Shown here piece by piece: positions 36,638 to 44,903 of a stretch of 64,000 nucleotides of DNA. The first letter of the stretch is position 1, and each line of letters starts with the position of its first letter. This stretch comes from Opitutales bacterium (GTDB taxonomy: Bacteria; Verrucomicrobiota; Verrucomicrobiia; Opitutales; JABSRG01), in the NCBI GenBank assembly GCA_028280845.1, contig JANQKZ010000031.1:62001-126000 (forward strand), written 5' to 3'. The notes beneath the pieces are model-generated. The model was given only the letters and a program-made list of their open reading frames with translations, did not search any database and was not told the origin of the DNA. A program made the position numbers and the translations under genes.

Positions 36638-38371
36638 CTAATCCCTATCCCCTAAAGGCAGGGCAAAATACCGATTAAATCCGGACCCACCGTTGGATCC
36701 TGCATCATAAATGAACCCATAGACCGGGTTTCCATTGGTATCCTGATGGACCGATCCGCGGACCCAGGAGCCTTGGATACCTTCCACCACCGGTGTAGGC
36801 GCAGACCATACCCCAGGTTGACCCGATTGTGTATGAAAAATAGATCGAGACTCCGATTCGATGAACAGAAGGTGTATGACATCGCCATGCAGGACCATAT
36901 CCGCTCCCACTTGCTCGGAATCAACCGCATCCGTGATCACGGTCAACGGTGTAACTAAAACGGGATCAGAGAGCACACCAGAGGATGAAAACCGCCTCTC
37001 ATAGAGGTAGCCACTCTGTTCCCGGTAGACCACCACCGTTTCCCCGGAATCCGAGAAGGGGACAAGGGGAAGGATGGCTCCGTTCTCCGCATCCAGGGTT
37101 CCCAGCTTTGCCGAGAATACCACCCGTTCGCCCAAGTTGCCGTCCGGAAACACATGACGAATGAACCCTCTACCATCCCGACCGGTGTAGGCCAAAGTCA
37201 CGGCATCATCCTTCCCCGAGACCAGGACCGGTCCGGATAGACTTGGCGTTTGGTCCGTATCCAACTCCAGGGCAGGCCCCCAATTCCCATCCGGAGAACG
37301 GACCTGCAGGTATAGGCGTCGGGCCCCACAATACACCGCGACGAGGCTTCCATCACTTCTCGCAGTTATACCGGTCGCCTGAGTCGGAGGTGCTTCATGC
37401 ATAGCAATACTTTGGCTATCTACGAGCCAGGATCCAGAGCCTGTCTGAGAACTTCCAATTTCAAAAGCATGATAGAATACCGCTTCAGAAACCTGGTGGA
37501 TGAGGTGAATAGTCGATCCGGTCCGGACCGAGGCAACGCCTTCCAAATCATCGGCCATGGGACGCCCGGAGCCGTCTACCTCTCTCCAGGAGCGACCGAA
37601 ATCGCTCGATTTCACAGCCATCAATCGATTATCCGTTTCCGAGGGCTCCATGAAGAAATAAAGATCGCCTTTCTCTCCCTGGTAAGGTCCTAATCGCCCT
37701 GGCGTTTCAACAAAGGTTCCGCCTAAATGCCCGGAAGGCGCAGTAAGACTCAATGGTATCGGACCCAGGTTGGACAGCGGCCGTCCCGTCGCGTCGACAA
37801 CCCGAAGATAAAAAACAGTCCCATCTTCTCCAAAAGTCGGTCCATCCGAAAAACGACGAATGACCAAGGGCCATTCCCACTCGAAAGTTTCCCCCTGGCC
37901 CCGCCAAACCGGAGTGAGGCTTCTTCCATTGAGGCCAGCCCCCTCCTCGAAATTGACCTCCGGACTTCCCAGGCGCTGTTCCGTTTCTTCCCCGTGAGCA
38001 TAGGCCTGAGTGGAAACCACGGAGAGTATTGGACTGGCATACCCCGGGTATGGAAAATCAGAGAACCCGACCGGCATCCAGTCATGCTTCCCCCAACGAT
38101 ATTCTAAGCCAAGGATGTGGCCCTCGGGTGGGCTCTTTAGCGCCGTCACCTGGATGCGAATCCGGAAGGGTTTATCATAAGTTAGAGCAGGGGCCTCATT
38201 TTCTTCAGCGGCCCAGCCAAAATCCGCATTGAGGGGGGCATTAAAGTTGGACCTAAACCGAAAGGCGTTCCATAGCAAGTCAGCCCCTTCGACAGAATGA
38301 GTCGCAACTCCATACCCGAGGATACCCTGGCTCAAAAGGGTTAGCCCTATACCAAATCGAACTACTTTCAT
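36638..38371 (-). CDS. Exported sialidase-like (BNR repeat) protein
   Basis: A 577-residue secreted protein. The signal peptide is MKVVRFGIGLTLLSQGILGYG. It has a beta-propeller character with one clear Asp-box (SSDFGRSWREVDG) and others weak (for example FIESESRSIFHTQSG). No catalytic Arg triad can be identified with confidence, so enzymatic activity is doubtful; carbohydrate binding is possible. It is transcribed away from the terminator that follows the TonB receptor gene and sits upstream of the M16 gene on the same strand. Confidence 0.7.
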   Translation of the reverse strand: MKVVRFGIGLTLLSQGILGYGVATHSVEGADLLWNAFRFRSNFNAPLNADFGWAAEENEAPALTYDKPFRIRIQVTALKSPPEGHILGLEYRWGKHDWMPVGFSDFPYPGYASPILSVVSTQAYAHGEETEQRLGSPEVNFEEGAGLNGRSLTPVWRGQGETFEWEWPLVIRRFSDGPTFGEDGTVFYLRVVDATGRPLSNLGPIPLSLTAPSGHLGGTFVETPGRLGPYQGEKGDLYFFMEPSETDNRLMAVKSSDFGRSWREVDGSGRPMADDLEGVASVRTGSTIHLIHQVSEAVFYHAFEIGSSQTGSGSWLVDSQSIAMHEAPPTQATGITARSDGSLVAVYCGARRLYLQVRSPDGNWGPALELDTDQTPSLSGPVLVSGKDDAVTLAYTGRDGRGFIRHVFPDGNLGERVVFSAKLGTLDAENGAILPLVPFSDSGETVVVYREQSGYLYERRFSSSGVLSDPVLVTPLTVITDAVDSEQVGADMVLHGDVIHLLFIESESRSIFHTQSGQPGVWSAPTPVVEGIQGSWVRGSVHQDTNGNPVYGFIYDAGSNGGSGFNRYFALPLGDRD

Positions 38372-38391
38372 ACTGAAGGATAGTCTAAGAC

Positions 38392-38424
38392 AAAAAAGCC
38401 CGACGGGAAAAGTCCCGCCAGGCT
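38392..38424 (-). terminator. Rho-independent terminator of the TonB receptor gene
   Basis: On the minus strand a GC-rich stem (AGCCTGGCGGGA pairing with TCCCGTCGGGCT through two G-U pairs) is followed by TTTTTT. It lies about 35 bases after the receptor stop. Confidence 0.85.
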
Positions 38425-38457
38425 AATGAGGATAAATCCCTTAGGAATTCCAGAGGA

Positions 38458-41295
38458 TTAGCGGCGCCACTTGATACCAACGTTCGCGGTCCAGGAGTAT
38501 TCCTCATACTGCAGTGGACGTCCGGTAAAGGCATAAGAGCGGCGGGTGGGCTCGTTGTTAATGTTGATAAACTCAGCAAAAGCAGTCCAGTTGTTGTTGA
38601 TCTCGTAAGAGGTCGTTACATCCCATTGGAAGTTGCTGTCATGGAGTTCATCGTCTTCAGGATCTTCACCAAACGCATCAGCAAAGTCACTACGGAAGGT
38701 TCCTGCCAGGCGAAGGAAGAATCCGTACTTTTCATAAGAAACCGCGATAGTCCCCGTGGTATCACTCTGTTTCGGCATGCGCACGTCTTCCGATCGACCG
38801 ATATCAGCGTCACTCTGGGCAAAGGTCCAGTTGGTGAAGACACCAAGTCCATCCCAGGGGGATGGCAGGTCGACGAACTGTTGTTGATAGGCCAGCTCAA
38901 CCCCCAATATATTGGCAGTCTCTCCATTGCGGAAGGTGATGAGGTCGAAGTCTTCCCCCCCGACATCGATGGATTCTTCGCCCACTGACAGGAAAACGAA
39001 ATCTTCGATATTCTTTACAAATCCAGAGACAGACAGGTATCCGAGCGGCTCCCAGTAATACTCAAAGGACAGATCCCAGTTCATGGATTTGTAGGGATCC
39101 AGGTCCGGGTTACCGGTGACCAACTCTTCATCTTCCCGGTTAGTCTGGGTCCGGAAGGCTGCATCTCCAAATTTCGGACGAGCAATGGTGTTGGTCCAGG
39201 AAGCACGCATAGCTCCGTTCTCGCTAAAATTGTAGCGCGCAATAACGGAGGGCAGCACATTCGTGTAATCCTTACTGAAGGTATTCTGGTTGATGGCTTC
39301 CAGATCTCCATCAGCGTCGAATACTATATCATTACCCTGAGTTTCGAAAGAGGTATGCTCAACCCGGACACCGGCATTAAGGGACCAGTCTTCAAAGACG
39401 GTATTACCCATGAGGTAACCGGCGATGATGTCTTCGTCACTCTGATAATCGTCCGCAGCAGAATCGATGATGGAATCTTCATCCTGGCGCTCAAAATCAC
39501 TCGGATTGTCTTTAAAACGTGCGCGCGCGGCATCACGATTGGCGCGCATCCATTCCCCATTGCCATTACGGCCAAAGGGAAAGCGCGTATCAAACTCGGC
39601 TACGTCGGACATGAGATAATCCACTCCGCTGGCAGCCTCATAGATGTCGACCGTTACGTCCTGCTGCTTCTCACGACCCCGGTATTTGGCCCCGAACTTC
39701 ACCCAGGTCGGGCGATTGTTCCAATCGAAGTCGTAGCGCGCATTGATCATACCGGCGAACTCATCTTCTTCCGTAGTATTGTTCTCGTTCGTGATGTCGT
39801 TCAGCTCGTAAAAAGCGGGGTTATGTAGGTTACGCCCACCAAAGACTCCAACTACACTGGGAACGCGGTTGTCCCGGCGGTTGTAGTCATACATGAAGGA
39901 GATATCGTCCCCTTCCATGCGCCACTCGGTGTCGATTCGGTCGGGCTCGTTTTCCTCGGCGTGGGAGTAGGCGAGGTTGAAATCCACCATCCAGTCACCG
40001 AATTCAACATCACCGCCACCATTAATGGTCCAGATTTCCTGCTCCTCGAAACGGTCCTTAATTTCACGGTCGGTTTCTTCCGTGTTGATCGCCGTGCCTT
40101 GAGTGTCCGTCAGGTTCTGAAACGCTTCGGCATCCTCGGCTTTCAGCTCCCAGCGGGCCCGGGCTTCGTCATCACTGAAGTAGTTATACATGCCGCGGAT
40201 ATAATAATAGGCATTCTCAGCAGCTTGTACTTCGAAGGCAGAGCTGACGGCCCAACGCTCACGAACGATCTCGTAATTGCGAAACTCGATTTCGGCCGGA
40301 GTTAAGGCAGAAGCTCCATCCGTATCGGTATTTTCCTCCCAAGGCCCGTCGACCTCGGAGTTATCGCTTCCCAGCTTGCGCTCCTGATAGGTGGCGGCCA
40401 GAAGGAAGCCGTATTGCTCACGTTCGCCAAATACGTCGCTGTAGGTTGCTTTCAATTTCCCTGAGGTTTCACTCAGCAGGTCGTTGTAGGACAGCACCCC
40501 GGACGCGGCCATGTATTGATGCCCCCGCTCAAAGGCACTGCTGGTCTTGATATTGATGGTTCCACCAACGGCGTCACCGTCCATATCCGCCCGTACGGCT
40601 TTTACCACTTCAATCTGGTTCAGGACTTCGGAAGGAATGACATCCAGAGCAACCGCCCGCGATTCCCCTTCCGGAGCAGGGATGGTGACATTATCAATCT
40701 TGATGTTGCTGAGATCAGGATCGATTCCACGGATGGAAACGAAACGCCCTTCACCCTGGTCCTTTTGAATAGATATTCCAGGCAAACGCTGCAGCGATTC
40801 AGCAGCATTTTGATCGGGGAAACGCCCAATCGCGTCGCTGGATACGATGGTCATCAATACCTCGCTATTTCGCTGTTGATTCAAAGCCTTAATCTGACCT
40901 TGGGCAGAGGAACCGACGACCACCATGGCTTCCAATTCTTCAACGGAAGCTCCAAGGGTCAGGTTCTGGCTGACTTCACCCGTAGAAGGTATTTCTACCG
41001 TTGCCGTAACACTGGGAAACCCGAGGTACTCGGCAACCAGGGTATAGGTTCCTGCAGGAACACCGGCGAACACGAACCGGCCTTTGTCATCCGTAGCAAC
41101 GGAGTAATCCGTATTCATAATGGAGACCCGGGCACCAGGAAGATTAATTCCCAAGTCACCCCGATCTACCTGTCCGCGAACGGTGCCCGCGTAGGTGATA
41201 TTGGCAAATCCAATAAGGCATACCATGAAGGCAAAAAGCCCACGTATGCGTACATACCCACATGAGGGCATGGAGCGAATGAATTCCATAGTCAT
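38458..41295 (-). CDS. TonB-dependent outer membrane receptor
   Basis: A 945-residue importer of the TonB-dependent class. After a signal peptide (GLFAFMVCLIGFANITYAG) comes a carboxypeptidase-regulatory-like domain (about 36-120, NLPGARVSIMNTDYSV), the plug (about 140-250, AAESLQRLPGISIQKDQGEGRFVSIRG written in family style, GDAVGGTINIKTS) and a 22-strand barrel ending in WTANVGIKWRR. The substrate is not evident; the plug family (FecA/SusC-unlike, carbohydrate or siderophore) leaves it open. Upstream is an 8-bp inverted repeat (41350-41373) and a long leader. Confidence 0.93.
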   Translation of the reverse strand: MTMEFIRSMPSCGYVRIRGLFAFMVCLIGFANITYAGTVRGQVDRGDLGINLPGARVSIMNTDYSVATDDKGRFVFAGVPAGTYTLVAEYLGFPSVTATVEIPSTGEVSQNLTLGASVEELEAMVVVGSSAQGQIKALNQQRNSEVLMTIVSSDAIGRFPDQNAAESLQRLPGISIQKDQGEGRFVSIRGIDPDLSNIKIDNVTIPAPEGESRAVALDVIPSEVLNQIEVVKAVRADMDGDAVGGTINIKTSSAFERGHQYMAASGVLSYNDLLSETSGKLKATYSDVFGEREQYGFLLAATYQERKLGSDNSEVDGPWEENTDTDGASALTPAEIEFRNYEIVRERWAVSSAFEVQAAENAYYYIRGMYNYFSDDEARARWELKAEDAEAFQNLTDTQGTAINTEETDREIKDRFEEQEIWTINGGGDVEFGDWMVDFNLAYSHAEENEPDRIDTEWRMEGDDISFMYDYNRRDNRVPSVVGVFGGRNLHNPAFYELNDITNENNTTEEDEFAGMINARYDFDWNNRPTWVKFGAKYRGREKQQDVTVDIYEAASGVDYLMSDVAEFDTRFPFGRNGNGEWMRANRDAARARFKDNPSDFERQDEDSIIDSAADDYQSDEDIIAGYLMGNTVFEDWSLNAGVRVEHTSFETQGNDIVFDADGDLEAINQNTFSKDYTNVLPSVIARYNFSENGAMRASWTNTIARPKFGDAAFRTQTNREDEELVTGNPDLDPYKSMNWDLSFEYYWEPLGYLSVSGFVKNIEDFVFLSVGEESIDVGGEDFDLITFRNGETANILGVELAYQQQFVDLPSPWDGLGVFTNWTFAQSDADIGRSEDVRMPKQSDTTGTIAVSYEKYGFFLRLAGTFRSDFADAFGEDPEDDELHDSNFQWDVTTSYEINNNWTAFAEFININNEPTRRSYAFTGRPLQYEEYSWTANVGIKWRR

Positions 41296-41349
41296 AGCAA
41301 TTATCCTGTTCGGATTGAGGAGTTTTTTTTGTCTAGTTGGTTTTGTGAC

Positions 41350-41373
41350 TTTTGAAGCAGTCCTACTTCAAAA
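41350..41373. promoter_or_regulatory. Inverted repeat in TonB receptor leader
   Basis: TTTTGAAG (41350-41357) and CTTCAAAA (41366-41373) are perfect inverted arms around an 8-base loop, 55 bases upstream of the receptor ATG. This could be an operator or an mRNA hairpin. Confidence 0.45.
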
Positions 41374-41525
41374 CCATCCAGATAGTTGATTCGTCTACTC
41401 CGGGTCAATCGAGAGGAAGCTCTGCCACCAAAACGTTACCACAGTCATGGAAAGGTAACATCACATCACCTAACTTACACCATTTGCTCGGCTAATCACA
41501 GCCCTCCAGCCGGTCGAGAGAGCGC

Positions 41526-42989
41526 CTAATCCCCCAACAGTTTGCGCAGCAAATCGTCCAGCATTTTTGGGTTGGCCTTGCCTCGGGTCGCTTTCATGAC
41601 CTGCCCTTTCAGCGCGTTGATAGCCTTTTCATTACCCGCTTTGAACTGCTCAACCGGCTTGGGATTGTTTGCTATGACCTCTCGGCAGATCCCTTCAATT
41701 TCCCCAGTGTCGGTAGACTGCTTTAAGCCTTTCGCCTCGACGATATCCCCGGGAGCTTTGCCCGTTTTAAACATCTCAGCGAAGACCGCTTTAGCTATTT
41801 GACTGGAGATGACCCCATCATCGATCAACTGGACCAGGCCTGCAATGGATTCGGGGGATGCCGGACTCTCACTTACTGGCATGCCCCCCTCCCCTTCGTT
41901 CCCGGATTCGGCTAACTCACGCAACAAGTCATTCGCGACGTAATTGGCAATCTGCCTGGGCTTGTTGTAAACCGCTACGGCAGCTTCAAAAAACCGGGCC
42001 AACGGAAGATCCGGACAGAGGACGGAAGTGAGGGTGTAGGGAAGACCATAGTCCTCCATAAATCGCCGCTGCATATCAAACTGCAATTCGGGCAAGTCTC
42101 CCAACAATCGGTCTTTCGTCTCTTGAGGGATCTTTACCGGCATCAGGTCAGGGTCAGGAAAGTACCGGTAATCATGGGCATGTTCTTTACTCCGCAATGA
42201 ACTCGTAAATCCTCCATCTACATTCCAACGTCGCGTCTCCTGAACTACCCTTCCTCCGTCTTGATACACCTTGGTCTGGCGTTGAATCTCGTAGGCGACC
42301 GCATCCCGGACGTGAGCCACGCTGTTGAGATTCTTCATCTCCGTGCGGGTATTCAGAATATCACTACCCACCGGACGAACACTCACGTTCGCATCGCACC
42401 GCAACTGACCTTTCTCCATGTCGCAGTCTGAGATGCCGGCATTGCTGAGAGCGACGCGAAGGGCGTTTAAAAACGCGACGCATTCCTCAGGGGACCGTAG
42501 CACAGGTTCGGAAACTATTTCCAGGAGCGGAGTCCCCGCCCGATTGTAATCCACCAGGCTATCATTTTCAAAGTGAGTCAATTTCCCTACGTCTTCTTCC
42601 AGATGCGCCCGGGTGAGCTCGATGGTTTTGTGCTCTCCCATCACATTGCGTGAGGGCCCGGGGAGCTCGATTTCCACCGATCCCCCAACACAAAGCGGCT
42701 GATCATATTGAGACAGCTGATAATTCTTCGGATTATCCGGATAGAAATAGTTCTTTCGGTCCCACTTCGAAATTTCAGGAACTTCCGACCCAAACAACAA
42801 CCCGAACCGGATGGTCTGTTCGATCGCCGCCTTATTCAGCACTGGCAGCGTGCCCGGCAAGCCCATGATCACTGGATTGGTCAAGGTATTAGGCTCCTCC
42901 CCATACTGGTAGGCGACCCGGGTAAACATCTTGGTCTTCGTCTTTAGCTGAACGTGGACCTCAAGCCCGATAACTGGTTCGTAATCCAT
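41526..42989 (-). CDS. gatB: Aspartyl/glutamyl-tRNA amidotransferase subunit B
   Basis: Subunit that binds mischarged Glu-tRNA(Gln) or Asp-tRNA(Asn) and activates the acyl group in the GatCAB complex. Motifs: DYEPVIGLEVHVQL (1-16), YFYPDNPKNYQLSQYD (about 85-100), RAHLEEDVGKLTH, CDANVSVRP and the C-terminal YqeY-type tail (MKATRGKANPKMLDDLLRKLLGD). The length of 487 residues is normal. Last gene of the rpmI-gatB block; 66 bases separate it from gatA. The leader is C/T-rich. Confidence 0.96.
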   Translation of the reverse strand: MDYEPVIGLEVHVQLKTKTKMFTRVAYQYGEEPNTLTNPVIMGLPGTLPVLNKAAIEQTIRFGLLFGSEVPEISKWDRKNYFYPDNPKNYQLSQYDQPLCVGGSVEIELPGPSRNVMGEHKTIELTRAHLEEDVGKLTHFENDSLVDYNRAGTPLLEIVSEPVLRSPEECVAFLNALRVALSNAGISDCDMEKGQLRCDANVSVRPVGSDILNTRTEMKNLNSVAHVRDAVAYEIQRQTKVYQDGGRVVQETRRWNVDGGFTSSLRSKEHAHDYRYFPDPDLMPVKIPQETKDRLLGDLPELQFDMQRRFMEDYGLPYTLTSVLCPDLPLARFFEAAVAVYNKPRQIANYVANDLLRELAESGNEGEGGMPVSESPASPESIAGLVQLIDDGVISSQIAKAVFAEMFKTGKAPGDIVEAKGLKQSTDTGEIEGICREVIANNPKPVEQFKAGNEKAINALKGQVMKATRGKANPKMLDDLLRKLLGD

Positions 42990-43055
42990 TCTGGAGTGAA
43001 GGTGAAAGTGGAATGATGACTGGGTCTAGTGGCCGGTGTCCAGGGTCTAGGGAAC

Positions 43056-44525
43056 CTAAAGCTCCGGGGTTGCTTCATTGAAATCGTGGCTGGCGTCAAA
43101 TTGGTGCGCAACCTTCAGGAGGTCCGCTTCGCCAAAAGGCTTGCCAATCAGCTGCAATCCGATGGGCAAACCGTTAGAATTGAAGCCACAGTTCATCGAA
43201 ATTCCGGGGAGACCGGCCAAATTGGTGCAGATGGTATAGATATCGGCAAGGTACATTTTCAAGGGGTCATCAGTCCGTTCGCCAAGTTTAAATGCAGGGG
43301 TTGGCGAGGTCGGAGTCAGGACCACATCCACGCCTGCGTCAAATTCGGACATAAAGTCGTTGCGGATCAGCGTCCTGACTTTCTGAGCCCGCAGATAATA
43401 GGCATCGTAGTAGCCACTGCTCAACACGTAGGTCCCCAGAATGACCCGGCGCTTCACTTCAGGACCAAAATTTTCCCCTCTGGTTTTTCTATAAAGGTCC
43501 ACTCCATCTGCCGGATTTTCCGCACGCGAGGTGTATCGAATTCCATCGTATCGGGCCAGGTTGGAAGAGCATTCGGCGGTTGCAATAATATAGTAGACGG
43601 AAACGGCGAGGTCGGTGTGAGGCAGACTGATCTCCTTCAGGGTCGCCCCTCTGCCTTCGTAAAATAAAATGGCCTTTTCCACTGCTTCCCGAACCTCGGG
43701 ATCCAAACCCTCACCGAAGTACTCCTTGGGGATTCCAATGGTCCAGGAATCCTTCCCCTCCCGCAACTGTACCCGATAATTTGGGATATCCGTTTTCCAG
43801 GAGGTAGAATCGCGCGAATCATGGCCGGCAATGACTTCAAGAATCATGGCCACATCTTCCACCGTCCGGGCGAAGGGCCCAATCTGATCGAGAGACGAGG
43901 CATAGGCAGATAGCCCATACCGACTGACTAAACCATAGGTAGGCTTCATCCCCACCACCCCACAAAGCGCGGCTGGCTGACGGATAGACCCCCCCGTATC
44001 GCTACCGAGGGTTAAGGGAAGTTCCCCCGCAGCCACAGCGGCTGCACTTCCACCGGAGCTTCCCCCGGGGATACACGTGAGGTTCCAGGGATTGGCCGTC
44101 TTCAAAAACCCACTATTTTCGGTGGACGAGCCCATGGCAAATTCGTCCATGTTCAATTTTCCATACAAGACCGCTCCCGCCGCTTTCAACCTGGAGGTCA
44201 CTGTGGCATCGTAGGGAGAAATGAAGCGTTCCAGGATTTTACTCGCGCAGGTCAGAGGCTGGCCCTTGAGGCAAATTACATCTTTCAACCCGACAGGAAT
44301 ACCATCCAACGGGCCCAAGGCTTCCCCTCGGTGGCGGCGTTCATCTGAGTCCTTTGCCGCAGCCAGCGCAGCCTCAGAGTCTCGATACAGAAAGGCGCCT
44401 ACTTTATCATCCACCGCATCACATCGGTCAATGACCGCCTGAGTAAGTTCAACACTGGAAAGGGCACCCCTGCCAAGCATATCACTCAGCTGGGCAGCTG
44501 GCTTAAACGTGAGGGCTTCCGACAT
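43056..44525 (-). CDS. gatA: Aspartyl/glutamyl-tRNA amidotransferase subunit A
   Basis: Glutaminase (amidase-signature) subunit that makes ammonia for transamidation. The catalytic Lys is in GIPVGLKDVICLKG (K at about 78), and the Ser-cis-Ser part is TCIPGGSSGGSAAAVAAG followed by GSDTGGSIRQPAALCG. I use the ATG at 44525 (MSEALTFKPAAQL) giving about 489 residues as expected; the longest frame begins at 44582 inside gatC. gatC precedes it on the same strand. Confidence 0.96.
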   Translation of the reverse strand: MSEALTFKPAAQLSDMLGRGALSSVELTQAVIDRCDAVDDKVGAFLYRDSEAALAAAKDSDERRHRGEALGPLDGIPVGLKDVICLKGQPLTCASKILERFISPYDATVTSRLKAAGAVLYGKLNMDEFAMGSSTENSGFLKTANPWNLTCIPGGSSGGSAAAVAAGELPLTLGSDTGGSIRQPAALCGVVGMKPTYGLVSRYGLSAYASSLDQIGPFARTVEDVAMILEVIAGHDSRDSTSWKTDIPNYRVQLREGKDSWTIGIPKEYFGEGLDPEVREAVEKAILFYEGRGATLKEISLPHTDLAVSVYYIIATAECSSNLARYDGIRYTSRAENPADGVDLYRKTRGENFGPEVKRRVILGTYVLSSGYYDAYYLRAQKVRTLIRNDFMSEFDAGVDVVLTPTSPTPAFKLGERTDDPLKMYLADIYTICTNLAGLPGISMNCGFNSNGLPIGLQLIGKPFGEADLLKVAHQFDASHDFNEATPEL

Positions 44526-44568
44526 GGGTCTGCTAAGGATTATAAGTTTATTACCCGGTGGGCAACGT

Positions 44569-44868
44569 TCAGGCGTCTTCAACCACTTTGGGAACCACCA
44601 CTTGATTTTGCCGTTGCTCCGGCGCGTTCAGGAGGGCCTCACCCGGAGCGAAAGCCGGCTCCGCTACATCTTCCTGCCAGATATTGTAAGCAGGAAAAGC
44701 ATGAGCCGTAGGCTCGATTCCGGAGACATCCACGTGGTTCAATTTATCAAAGTAATGGAGGATATCTCCCAGCTGGACGGAGAAGGTTTCTTTTTCCTCA
44801 GGGGTCAGGTGAATGCGCGCCAGACCGGCTACATAATCGATGTCGATGTTGGAAGGTGCTTCTGCCAT
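44569..44868 (-). CDS. gatC: Aspartyl/glutamyl-tRNA amidotransferase subunit C
   Basis: Small structural subunit (about 99 residues) of GatCAB. Typical features: IDYVAGLARIHLTPEEKETF (about 7-26), the helix LGDILHYFDKLNHVDVSGIEPT and the C-terminal LLNAPEQRQNQVVVPKVVE. The ATG at 44868 (MAEAPSNIDID) fits family N-termini; a TTG at 44905-44907 would overlap the pheT stop. It is directly downstream of pheT. Confidence 0.94.
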   Translation of the reverse strand: MAEAPSNIDIDYVAGLARIHLTPEEKETFSVQLGDILHYFDKLNHVDVSGIEPTAHAFPAYNIWQEDVAEPAFAPGEALLNAPEQRQNQVVVPKVVEDA

Positions 44869-44903
44869 TGGAAATTGAGAGCTAGTGCGGTTTGCTGCCC
44901 AGA

